From Circinella minor (lineage: Eukaryota; Mucoromycota; Mucoromycetes; Mucorales; Lichtheimiaceae): 11,284 bases of DNA. Of the stretch, positions 1-9,060 are shown piece after piece. Both the position numbers and the translations under genes were made by a program. Numbering within the stretch: position 1 is the first letter of the stretch; every line of letters begins with the position of its first letter. The DNA is taken from contig JAEPRB010000610.1 in the NCBI GenBank assembly GCA_016758965.1, positions 1 through 11,284 of the forward strand. The letters run 5' to 3'. The notes beneath the pieces are model-generated. The model was not told the DNA's origin, did no database searches, and saw only the letters and a list, made by a program, of their open reading frames with translations.

Positions 1-1580
1 TTTCTATGTCAATGCGAATACAGTGAGTGGATTTTTACGGTACACAATCAACAGAGTGATCAAACTCTTTTCCTTACAAAGAAATTACTTTTACGTATCC
101 ATACGATCAAAGGAATTAAAAATTAAACCAGCAAATGTGGCTATTGTAATATTCGTTTTCGCACGTTTTAAAATCTCAGTAACTTGCCAAGCACTCAATG
201 CATGATGAAAAGCAGCAATTTCAAAATCAAATTCAAGGGAGTGCTGAACGAAAGATTCCATATCATGGGGAAGATAACAATGAATATTTAAATTAATTTG
301 ATGTCTCAATAATGCAACCAGACTTTCCAATTTCAGTGATTCTGGATAGGGTTCTGAAAGACGGGTTATTTTATCTTCATCTACGTTCTCTTCGTCCAAA
401 GACTCGCTGATACGATGGGCAGCATCACACCAATCATCTTGTTGTCGTTTTAAGAATCGAGCTTCTTCAAAACGTTGTCGCAATATGTAAGCTTCTCCCA
501 TGCCTATTAAGGAAAGATAGTAATTAAATTCAATACGACTGAAAAATTTTATACAGCATATACATATTAAAAATTTGAGCAAACATAAAAAAAGATGGTA
601 TTAATTTACGTGTTATAGGCATTTGATTTAATGGTCCAAAGTGAGCTTTGGCGTTTTCACCACAAGACATTTTCATATATCTCCAAATTTTTTCACGGTC
701 TTGTTCTTCGTCAACACCAGCAGTAACCAGCATATCTTGATTGGACAATGTCGATACTGGGCATAGTTTGATAACAGCAGCTTCACCACCCATTAAATTG
801 TCGGACCCAGGTAAGACCAATGTCGTTGTGACACCACCACTCGATACAAGTTTAATCGCTGGGTCAATCGGATTAATTGCATCAATGACCCGAACCTGAT
901 TAAATAAATAGTGTACATTTTTATTTTGTTTATATAAATTTATAATTTTTAGACTTTTTTTCAGAGCTATATAGTCCTCATTGTTAATTTTTTTTGCTTA
1001 CATAAGGAGTTGCTGAATCTGACAATTCATCTACATCGGCTGTAGCTTGTAAACCGGGTAAGCTGTATACCGTTGCGTGAGTATGCATATCAACAATACC
1101 AGGACTGACAACGCGACCTTTTGCGTCAATCTCTTGTACATTATCTTCATCTGTCGAAAGTCCATGTCCCACCTCAAGAATCAATCCATCTTTAATCAAA
1201 ATATCACCACCGTCAAGGTAGCGATCACCCAACCAGATATATCCGTTCTTAATTAATAAAGTAGTGTTGGTAGGACCGCGTGGATTTCTTTGTCGCCTCG
1301 GTAACTCCTTGTTCTTATCTTGTTTTTCTTGTTGCTGCTTAGTGATTTGTTGACATTGAGACAAGCCATATTTAAATGACCCGTAAGAAATTCCCGCGCT
1401 AATAACAGACCCACTATCACGGCTTAAAGGTTCTCCTTTATTGAACGGATTAGTTTTCAAAGTAGTGGATTCGCTACGATTAGGTGTGTGGGACCCTAAA
1501 TAAATACTTATAATACCAACCACAATGAGCAACATGGCACTAATGCCATAGTAACGATGTATTGTGCTTTTCCCCTCCAT
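1..1580 (-). CDS. Membrane-anchored amidohydrolase, 5' part of gene (three exons, 3' end off window)
   Basis: Metal-dependent amidohydrolase of the imidazolonepropionase-like superfamily; fungal members are often labelled carbohydrate esterase family 9. The substrate is unknown. Exon 1 is 1580-1002 (193 codons), exon 2 895-610, exon 3 503 to about 94-150. Introns 1 and 2 have consensus borders and the phases join cleanly. Residues 13-29 form one hydrophobic segment after a short charged N-terminus, so a type II membrane anchor is likely, followed by a Gln/Lys-rich linker. The catalytic domain starts near residue 108 (TLLIKNGYIW). The metal-binding HxH lies at 166-168 in PGIVDMHTH. Exon 2 carries the family block SSGGVTTTLVLPGS..LMGGEA. 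Exon 3 carries MGEAYILRQRFEEAR, the NIHCY histidine and FHHALSAWQVTEIL. An upstream in-frame ATG at 1682 would add a second hydrophobic stretch; I prefer 1580. After TIATFAGL (near 150) the reading departs from the family, so a third intron probably starts at 94-153 and may end at the AG near position 4. Confidence 0.85.
504..609 (-). other. Intron 2 of the amidohydrolase gene
   Basis: 106-nt intron with donor GTAAAT and acceptor TTAATAG, phase 1. It joins ..QMPIT to R-MGEAYILRQ. A nearer AG (TTTTTCAG, about 540) looks like a better splice site but would bring a stop codon into frame within 11 codons, so the downstream acceptor is chosen on reading-frame grounds. Confidence 0.75.
896..1001 (-). 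other. Intron 1 of the amidohydrolase gene
   Basis: 106-nt GT..AG intron: donor GTAAGC, acceptor TTAATCAG. It is phase 0, and splicing joins ..SATPY to VRVIDAINP in one frame, restoring a conserved family block. The intron is A/T rich. Confidence 0.85.
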
Positions 1581-1900
1581 TATTATTGTTGATGGAAAGT
1601 GAAGAGCTAAGGTGGTTAGAAAAGCACAATAGCAAAAAGAAAAAAAAAGACGTGTGAATGTGTATAATGGGTTTTTAAACACTTATTATTGTTTTTATAG
1701 CATAGTGCCAGGTACGTAGCTTGTACGACTTATGTGTTCAGTGCTCCTTTTTTCCCCTCTCCATCGTTGATCGCACCGCGGTACCGGAAACCTGGATATG
1801 GTAACAATCGCTCGATTTGGTGTTACGAAACAAGATCTCGGTTGCAGTACGTAACTAAGATTATATAAAGTGTTACACTGGCTAAAAAACTCTAACTTTT
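1581..1900 (-). promoter_or_regulatory. Upstream region of the amidohydrolase gene
   Basis: Read on the minus strand, a TATATAAT element lies at about 1861-1868, roughly 280 nt upstream of the preferred ATG and about 180 nt upstream of the alternative ATG at 1682. The stretch 1700-1860 is less A/T-biased than its surroundings and contains a pyrimidine-rich patch (1747-1760). No specific factor site is assigned. Confidence 0.4.
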
Positions 1901-2340
1901 TTTTCTACATTTTGTGCGTTTTGTGTGTAATATTTATCTGTATAATGTACCTGGAAATGTCAATATGGCAATTTTTATTCGACATAATTTTATTTTAAAG
2001 AGTGCATTTTCTTCTGAGAAATAATTTGAGGTAACCATACCTTTATTTCTAGTGATCATATAAAAGATTGTAAAAAAAAAGAAATGGAATTAATCTTTTC
2101 TCTTTCATTTTTTTTAATACTATATTTACTCAAAGGTGTAAACTGTTTAGACTTTTTATTTTGCTTACCTTCTTTTACATTAAATAAACATCCGTGATTC
2201 GATCGTTACTGGACGGAATCATGTTTTTTGTTTAAAAAAAAAAAAGAAAACAACAATTCGTATATTTTATACCAAAAATAGCTTCATCTACCTAAAAAAA
2301 AGAATAGTTAAATAGAAAGATAACTGCCTCAGCCCAGTAC

Positions 2341-2374
2341 AGTAGTACATAGTGCAGTAAAGTAGTACATAGTG
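2341..2374. repeat. 14-bp direct repeat, 20-bp period
   Basis: AGTAGTACATAGTG occurs at 2341-2354 and again at 2361-2374. A shorter match, AAGTAGTACATAG, occurs near 4304. This is a small tandem duplication of unknown meaning. Confidence 0.7.
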
Positions 2375-2785
2375 AGTACCTTCTTAATAATAATGACAAA
2401 TCCAACATATATGACTTTATTGTCATCATTCATAAAAAACCAGTTACCAAAGTCCACATAATCCATAAAATAAAAGAAGTATAGATAACCAGTTTTCCAA
2501 TCTTTAAGAAGCTGATTTTTTTTCCCATGGAAAGCGGTCAATTGATTTAACTATTGTTTTATTCATTTAAATCTTTTCATTGTCTATGACGAAATATTTC
2601 TTTTCACTCCGGGTTGGAACGTTTATATATTAATAGCATTCCATCTTGAAAAGTTCTTTTTACTCTTGATTGAGGTTGGTGATCAACATGCTTATCCGGG
2701 GAATACTAAAATAGCATAGTTTTTCACATGGTTGGATAGAGAAACGTTAGGATACGTAGGTTATTATACGTAGAAATGTTGATCA

Positions 2786-2814
2786 TTGATATTATATATA
2801 TATATATATATCAA
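2786..2814. repeat. AT microsatellite bounded by TTGATA/TATCAA
   Basis: An alternating TA tract (about 2793-2811) sits between TTGATA and its complement TATCAA, so the whole stretch can form a cruciform or hairpin. It is probably a simple slippage product. Confidence 0.7.
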
Positions 2815-3261
2815 TTAAACCTTACATAACTACCCTTAATATTTCGACGTACAGAAATACATAAAAGGCTTCCTGCCATCCAGAAAACCATTATCGTTTT
2901 TAGATTCATATATTCTCAAGTCCTTCTTCTTTTCCTATCACTTTTATGTCAACTATGCTTCCTCGCAAACTGATCGACAGAACCCGACTGTGAATAGACA
3001 ATAATTAGACATGCGCTATCACAAATGATCATCTTGAATTCTTATTGGTCGGCAGATTTTTTTGGCGCGTTGGATGATCCTGCACGTCAACCATTCCTTG
3101 GGTGGTTAATCCGCTGACTGCCAGTAGAATTACAAAAAGCAACAACAGCAAATATCAGCCGCGAACCGACTTAACAACATCATATACTTCGTCAGTTTGG
3201 GATGCGCTGTAACCCTTACATAAATAACTTTTCTTATTTTCTGTACATTCTGAACATATTA

Positions 3262-3747
3262 TGAAAATCAGACTTTGTTTTTCGCCCACTATGCAAGTCT
3301 AACTTGTCCTTTACCATTTCACATGGCTTTATAAACAATATCTATACGTATGTAGATATTTTTTTTTTTGCGTTTGGCAAAACTCAGGTTTTTCTTCTTA
3401 TAGAGCATTAGCATTAATTAGATATAATAATATAGTTGCAATTCGATTAGAAATAATAAGACATGACATATTTACTAGAGAAAACTGTGTAAAGAAAAAA
3501 ATAATGTTTATTTATTATTATTATATTTTATAACTTATTTACCGTATGAACAAAGCTACAATAATGTACTTGAGCTTTCTTCCTTCTTTTTATGATACAT
3601 ATTAGATGCACATCTGAGGCCGGGTATCTATAGGTAGTACTTTACCGGATCATTATAACGCAGATTAAGAATTCGCTATCAAGATAATTCGATATAACAA
3701 TGCCCTTTTGGTTTCACGGAGGGCATCATTATATCTAGCGGTGACTG
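3262..3747 (-). mobile_element. Partial, diverged copy of the TA-flanked TIR element family
   Basis: Read on the minus strand from 3747, this begins TA|CAGTCACCGCT and matches the first part of the element at 6658-7402. By eye the first ~115 nt are about 80-83% identical. Shared blocks continue further: ACCGTAAATAAG-TATAAA, a T-rich run before ACAGTTTTCT, and TATTGTTTA..CCATG followed by GGACAAG. Recognisable similarity fades near 3262, and no opposite terminal repeat is visible further left, so the copy appears truncated. There is no coding capacity. A 9-bp inverted pair TGCGCTGTA/TACAGCGCA (about 3213 and 3801) flanks it but may be chance. Confidence 0.7.
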
Positions 3748-5101
3748 TAGCAAATAGATATATATACTTATAAACTTAATATAAAAGCATTCACTCCGGC
3801 TACAGCGCAGTGTAAATTGGATTTGCTCGTTCATAACAACGTCATATCTCAACAAAGCCTTCTATCCAGTGATCACTCGATTAAAAGCAACAAAACATAT
3901 ATTTTGATATATATTATAGAGAGATTATTATTTTTTGATACATAACCTACATTCTTGTTATTTATTATTTATTCTATGTATACATAACATAAAAACAATT
4001 ACTTAATATACCCAAATGGTATCTTAAAAATACTTTAATTTAGTATTGAATTGAAATATATTGCTTTTCATCAATAAAATGAATTATAATAGAAATATTT
4101 GCTTTTTTTCTTCGAAAAAAAAAAGAAAGAATAAGGCCGAGGTGTAGTGTCATGGAATTAAGAATGTAAAATACCGGAAATTCTAAGGGTCTACCCCTGA
4201 TAAAGCTAAAAAGGATCATCCTAAGATAAAATTCTTTAAGATACATTCTTCAGATGACATACCAGAAATAACTCATCATTATAAACAATTCATATAAATA
4301 GACCAAGTAGTACATAGAATAATAATCTTTATCTTATTTTGAAGAACAAACACTGTTTCAAAGGACTCATCGTTTTATTTACTTTTTTATTATCGAATTA
4401 AATTATTATTCTATCGCACACCTCACGAGGGCTGGTCAAACGATAGTAGCACGAAAGAGTGTTTAAAGGGTTTCTTTGAAAGGCACAGCCAGTGTTAAGT
4501 TATGAAAATATATAGACCTATTTATCTAAATCGATCGTAGGTAAGATTGATAATAAAATCCAAAAATACTCGTGCAACCCCTTTTACTTTCTCTTTATTT
4601 TGAAGCCTTGTAAAAAGCGTAATTTAATCAACTTTTGAAACAAGAGCAACTTGTATACCTCATCAAGGTTTAATTTCTGGTAAATAAGAAAGACAGGTCA
4701 CATCTACTTTTAATTACGTACTTGATTTTTACAAAAACTGGTTCAAATATGGGAAGAAAAAGTTCTCCTTTCCCTCAAATACGGTAATTGCTTTCTTCCT
4801 CGATCGCACCATCGCACCAATCGCCATTGTCAAACAAGAGAATAATGAGTTGAAAGATCTTGAACGGTTTATGAAACAAATCAAAAAAGTTATTTTTAAT
4901 TGAACTATATAAACTCTTAACAACAACAAAAAAAACCTTGTTTTTTCGGTTGCCTTTGGCAAAAGTATTAATTCTTGTTGTACCAAAATAAAATAAAATA
5001 AAAATGGGATGGAAAGGGTCTGTGCTTTTTTTTTGCGGAGTTGGGTATGAAACAAGTTTAATGCTCATATACAAAAAGGAACACTTGTTACTTCTATTAC
5101 C
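3748..5101. other. A/T-rich intergenic stretch without recognised genes
   Basis: Nothing convincingly coding. Open frames on the minus strand (4040-4246, 4729-5055, 4775-5074) are Phe/Ile/Leu/Lys-rich and resemble no family I know. They overlap each other in different frames and lack clear start context. Confidence 0.5.
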
Positions 5102-5115
5102 ATTGCCATGGCAAC
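5102..5115. promoter_or_regulatory. X-box (RFX/Crt1-type) motif 1
   Basis: ATTGCC-AT-GGCAAC fits the X-box consensus RYYNYY-N(1-3)-RRNRAC and is nearly palindromic. In fungi, RFX-family repressors such as Crt1/Rfx1 bind such sites at DNA-damage and ribonucleotide reductase genes. No target gene is recognised nearby. Confidence 0.45.
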
Positions 5116-5327
5116 CGTATTCCTTTACTCTCTTACATCGTTCCCTTCCATTTTTATCAATACAAGCTTATACTTTACATAGTAATTCTATTACTCTGCG
5201 CTGTACTTTAAATTAACTAAACCAATAAGAAACTTGAATTTAAACCGGTCACGCCAAAAAAAAGTATAAAACGGCTTTAGTGTCAATATGGTGGTTAGAT
5301 GGAGATGAGTGGGTTTTCCCATATTCC

Positions 5328-5342
5328 ATTGCCATAGGTAAC
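5328..5342. promoter_or_regulatory. X-box motif 2
   Basis: ATTGCC-ATA-GGTAAC fits the same X-box consensus with a 3-nt spacer, 226 nt after the first site and in the same orientation. The flanks (CCATTGCCAT..AACCG) are also shared with motif 1. Confidence 0.4.
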
Positions 5343-5380
5343 CGGTGGCAAACAATAAGGAAATGATAAAAAATTGATTA

Positions 5381-5407
5381 CCCCCTTCCCCCTCTCCCCT
5401 TTCCCCC
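5381..5407 (-). other. G-quadruplex motif (minus strand) / C-rich tract
   Basis: The plus strand has C5-TT-C5-TCT-C4-TTT-C5. The minus strand therefore has four runs of at least four G separated by 2-3 nt loops, a textbook G4 motif (i-motif on the other strand). It stands out in a local background with almost no G/C runs. Confidence 0.75.
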
Positions 5408-5599
5408 AATTAAAAAGACCACCAACCTCTCTCGTACAACCTATGATACCCATCATTATTGGCCACAATAACAATAAGAAAATGATAATAATAATTAATA
5501 ATAATAACTAATAATTAATAAATTATTATTTCTTTTTACCTGTGGCAATGCTTTATATTTTATTTCTAAAAAAATAAAATGGTTTTGTCTGTTATAGTA

Positions 5600-5640
5600 A
5601 CGCGTTATAGACTAAGACGCGTCGTTATAAAAACACGCGT
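5600..5640. promoter_or_regulatory. Three MluI boxes (ACGCGT) with 17-18 nt spacing
   Basis: ACGCGT occurs at 5600-5605, 5617-5622 and 5635-5640. In ascomycete yeasts ACGCGT is the MBF-binding MCB element of S-phase promoters. The sites alternate with GTTATA-like words, so the block could instead be an internally repeated transposon terminus. No gene is adjacent. Confidence 0.4.
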
Positions 5641-6657
5641 TTTAAATTTATTTATTTAAGGTTTTCCTCCATTTTCTTTTTTTTTTTTTGTAACTAAATG
5701 TCAATTGTTTATACTATAATTGTAATCAAGGTGATAAAAAAAATAGTGTTTTACAGATTCCCATTATGTGAAATCATGTTGAACAATTGTTTTACGCAAA
5801 ACAGTTTTACGAACTTTTAATTTTTTTTTCCTTTGAACCTGCGATTGTCTCAAACCAAAAAAAAGTGAACACGCAAATGAGAGAAAAAAAATCAAATATT
5901 ACTCGTCAATGGTAATGCTATTGAAATGAATGAACCATTTTGTTTTTTTTTTTTAAAAAAAAAGAAAAGAGTTGGCTTCTTTGATATCATTTTATTACCT
6001 TGTCCAGCCGTATAAGAATTTAATTAAAGTAAGGTTGGTAACCTTAGTAATAAAGGAACCAAACAATAGTTATAAACAACTTGACTCTTCTGATGTGTCA
6101 ATAAAATAATTAATAACAGCTGCACTTGATGTAAATCTTGATATATATATTTTTTTGACATAAATATACAACTCACACAAAATATAATGTAAACAAATTA
6201 ACGTCAGATAGCTGAACCATTCGGTCAAAAAGAAAAGCCAATTTACTACCAAGTCAAGCAGTATGTTTTACAAATTGTTACAAGTAATAAAACATTACAT
6301 TATCATCAACACACCCAGTGACGAATTCAAGACTTTTATAATTATACTTGGCGATGGAGGTTTAAAAAAAAAGATAGATGTTGAATTTTCGGGAGAAGAC
6401 ATGGAATCATAAAAGTAATGTACATATGCATTCATCTGTATTTTATATTTTTGTGTTATATGATTTGCTTTCTCTCTATGTGCTTTACATCATAATCAAA
6501 AAATGTTACGTAGATTGAAAAAAGGTGCAAAATTATTCATGCCAAATACTGTAAAAATGGAAGAGACACCATTTTATATCTTTAACATGTTTTAATCCAG
6601 TACGTAAGCAAGGGACGTTTTCGTATGAATTTATGTTTAACGGACGTACGTACGTAG
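5641..6657. other. A/T-rich gene-free stretch
   Basis: Contains homopolymer T/A runs (about 5672-5683 and 5941-5960). A perfect inverted repeat AAGGTT-GGT-AACCTT lies at 6031-6045 and contains a half X-box GGTAAC. ACGTACGTACGT lies next to the element boundary at about 6645-6656. The minus-strand frame at 6070-6252 has no recognisable features. Confidence 0.5.
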
Positions 6658-7402
6658 CCGTCACCGCTCGCTATAACGATACCCCCCGTGAGACCAAAAG
6701 GACATCGTTATATCGAATAATCGTTATAACGAATTCTTGATCTGAGTTATAATGATCGAGTAAAATACTATCCACATGTACTTGACCTCACATGTATCTA
6801 ATATGTCTTGCAAAAACAAGAAGCCTCTAGCACATTATATTATTTTCATACCGTAAATAAGCTATAAAGATAAAAACATTTTTTTTTCTTTGTACAGTTT
6901 TCTTTATTAAATAATCCTTGTCTTATTACTTATAATTGAGTTACAATCACATGGTCACATATAATTAATACTGATCCCTTAAAAAAAATGCAAGTATCGT
7001 ATTATGATAAGCATCAAAAACTGTCTAAGTATTATTGTTTACAGGTCCATGCAAATTGACAAAAAAAAAAGTTGGACAAGCATAATTGGGGAAAAACGAA
7101 TCTAATTTTTATAAGAAAGAAGCAGAAGCAGGATGTCACTGGCTTTTTTTTTTTTTTTTTTTTTGGAAAAGGCGATGCCTGAAGATAAATTTGATTAAAC
7201 TCTTGACAAGAATGTTTAAATACTAAAGTAAAGACATAAAAAAATGCCTAACAAACTAGTATTATTTCCTTTTTTAAAAAATAAAGATATTATTTGTCCA
7301 CTCGATATAACGATATTTTTGCTAAAACCCTATCCGCTTAATCTGTCTTGAACCCCAAAACCCTATCGTTATATCGAATATCGTTATAGCAAGCGGTGAC
7401 GG
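6658..7402. mobile_element. 745-bp non-autonomous DNA transposon (TIR, TA target site; pogo/Tc1-mariner-like)
   Basis: The left end begins CCGTCACCGCTCGCTATAAC and the right end is its reverse complement; the terminal 24 nt match at 23 positions. TA dinucleotides lie outside both ends (6655-6656, with one extra G at 6657, and 7403-7404). Subterminal copies of CGTTATATCGA and its complement recur at both ends (about 6705, 7302, 7367), as expected of transposase-binding sites. There is no open reading frame, so it would depend on a transposase elsewhere. A 21-nt T run lies at 7144-7164. Superfamily assignment rests only on the TA flanks and the CA/CC-GTCACC end of the related copy. A second, truncated copy lies inverted at 3262-3747. 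Confidence 0.75.
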
Positions 7403-7566
7403 TATTGGTAGAAAAGTTAAAATAACAAATGGTTAAAATAGAATAATTTTTGGAATAGTAAATGTAGGTAGTGATAATGAATTAAAATAAAAGTGGCACA
7501 TGTCGGTGACGATTTTTAACCTTATCTCTGTAGAGGTTTGTTGCGTTCCGGAGTGGTCAGTGTTTT

Positions 7567-8636
7567 TCATTTCTTTTTTTCTGGGATTGGCGCCGTATTA
7601 AGTTTGTTTTCATTTATCTTTACAACTAAATCATTTAATCGAACCAACGTATCCAGTGTATCCGTGGATAATAGACGAGAAAATGAATTCAATAAATCAG
7701 GGATTTGAATATTGCCAAGTTCAGTCATAGTATATAAAGCTTCGTGTTTTAATTCGACCAAATAAAACTGTATATTAAAGCCTATACATAGTTCAGTTTC
7801 CAATATGGATTGACGATTGTTCTTGCTATTGATTTATCAGTTTAAAAGAGAAAGATGGAAGGAAACGACTGAGCTCACGTACCGTGTATCTGAAATCCGA
7901 TTACCATCGACGTTGTACCCGAATCAACAGTATCTTTTCCAAATGTCACTAAGCGAAATAAATCCCGGCAAAGAGTATCGTTATTTACGTGTTGGCTCGG
8001 CTACTTTTGCTTCACCATGTCCAATAGTTTTTACCATAATTTGCTTGTGTGAAAATCGATATAATTGCATCTGGTCGACGTCTGGAGGAAATACGACGAC
8101 CTTCAGGGGTTATCTTATTCACCCAACGCAATATAAAGCTTTTTTTTTCGGGATCACCCAATATACCTGTCAACAATGGATCACGGTAACCGTTCCAAAT
8201 TTCAGTTTCGCTTATGGATGATACATTTACTAATGGTTTATTTGGCAGCTTTGACAGCCTTAAAAATTATTAAAGCATAAAAATGAGTGATGCTGGCTTG
8301 AGTCACACTTTGATGCACCTCCATAAACATTCGTCATATAATTACTTACAACAATGCTAAACCCACAATGACTCTTGAGATGGAATACGATTGCTGATAT
8401 GCGAATGAAAGCAGGTGCGACATTACCACCAATCATCGGGATTGTCGTTTTTCCGGTAAAGGATGTTTCAAAGTCGTAACTATTTTGCTCATTTGTAAAA
8501 GTATAACACCTGGAAACTCCATACTATGGTCCAAGGCTTTTTCCAACATTTGTGAGTAAAGTTTATCCAATGTAGTCGCGTCAAAAGTAACTGTCAGCTT
8601 TAATAATGACGGATCAAAAAAATCCGACGGATCCAT
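7567..8636 (-). pseudogene. Decayed member of a Mucoromycota-type family of unknown function (SETELW..RRRPDA..GHGEAK)
   Basis: I recognise the residue pattern from repetitive uncharacterised proteins of Mucoromycota; no function is known to me. The minus strand reads: ATG at 8636, MDPSDFFDPSLLKLTVTF, a helical stretch ending ILLQMSKIVTTLKHPLP; intron about 8429-8259; then SISETEIWNGYRDPLL, RRRPDAIIS, GHGEAKVAEPT, DLFRLVTFGKDTVDSG and GFQIHG; intron 7882-7782 (GTACGT..TATAG, 101 nt, phase 1); then FNIQFYLVELKHEALYTMTE to a TGA at 7569-7567. Three single-base slips interrupt it, each looking like one extra A in an A run of the coding strand (8448-8452, 8028-8032, 7984-7986). Deleting one base at each reconnects the frames, and the intron phases then fit. 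It may be a pseudogene or an intact gene with homopolymer sequence errors. A 134-codon plus-strand frame (7817-8221) is its antisense shadow. Confidence 0.7.
7782..7882 (-). other. Last intron of the SETELW-family pseudogene
   Basis: 101-nt intron with donor GTACGT and acceptor TATGTATAG. Splicing completes the codon G|GC and produces GFQIHG-FNIQFYL, the family's usual continuity. Good splice sites argue that the gene decayed recently or not at all. Confidence 0.7.
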
Positions 8637-8765
8637 AGATCTCAATCCGTTTACAATCCAGATTGTATAATTACGATCTGAATCCGATTCGAATCTGTTA
8701 AGACACAATCTGAATCCGATTCAATGCGTATGAAAAACGGATCGGTTTATAAATCCGGATTGTAC
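8637..8765 (-). promoter_or_regulatory. ATCCG/CGGAT-rich promoter-like segment
   Basis: Upstream of the ATG at 8636 there is a cluster of ATCCG/CGGAT words on both strands (about 8645, 8684, 8714, 8737, 8753, continuing into the coding start at 8611-8632). It includes a 15-bp perfect direct repeat ATCTGAATCCGATTC at 8676-8690 and 8708-8722. A TATAAA-like palindrome (TTTATAAA, about 8745-8752) lies some 110 nt upstream of the ATG. The promoter role is inferred from position only. Confidence 0.45.
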
Positions 8766-8925
8766 TAAGATTTCTACTTGTATCAATGCTTCCAATTCTT
8801 TTCTATTCACCTTTGTTAAAATTCCCGTGATTTCATTAACTAAAGAAGGATGTGTTGAACAACGATATACAAATAATGTATAAATATAATTAAGATTAGT
8901 TTATATCGGTTGTATATGAAGATGC

Positions 8926-8953
8926 ATATATATATATGTGTGTGTGTGTGTGT
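8926..8953. repeat. (TA)n(TG)n microsatellite
   Basis: An alternating TA run passes into a TG run in the A/T-rich spacer (probable intron) between the repeat tail and the last coding-looking stretch of the RRM pseudogene. Confidence 0.8.
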
Positions 8954-9060
8954 TATATACGTACATAAGAGTGCGGAACGTTTGAGTAATTCGTGTCTTT
9001 GATGTTTTGGGTTTAGCATTATCATTAATATGTTGACCACGATTTCCATTTTTACGGTTG

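Larger units (their letters stand above)
1901..3261. other. A/T-rich gene-free stretch
   Basis: No convincing gene on either strand. The only open frame of note, 2329-2541 on the minus strand (70 codons), is aromatic- and Ile-rich as expected of random A/T-rich DNA. A more G+C-rich patch at about 2975-3225 contains an ATTGG (inverted CCAAT) at 3044-3048 and an E2F-like TTTGGCGCG at 3061-3069. It could be a relic promoter or gene remnant, but I cannot identify a gene next to it. Confidence 0.5.

Noticed and set aside
2329..2541. 70-codon minus-strand frame as a gene
   Set aside because: No recognisable motif, aromatic-rich composition typical of random A/T-rich DNA, and it ends within a small direct repeat.
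3213..3811. TGCGCTGTA/TACAGCGCA pair as the true ends of the 3.3-3.7 kb element
   Set aside because: Only 9 bp match and the similarity to the second copy begins at the internal TA|CAGTCACCGCT end instead.
4740..4752. GGTTCAAAT as a tRNA T-loop or B-box
   Set aside because: No A-box, acceptor stem or anticodon arm could be found around it; no tRNA was recognised in the window.
4729..5216. Overlapping frames on both strands as small genes
   Set aside because: Several frames overlap with similar length and Phe/Leu/Lys bias; none has motifs, splice support or a repeat-independent explanation.
7817..8221. 134-codon plus-strand frame
   Set aside because: It is exactly antisense to the SETELW-family reading, which has recognisable motifs and working splice sites; the plus frame has no family resemblance.
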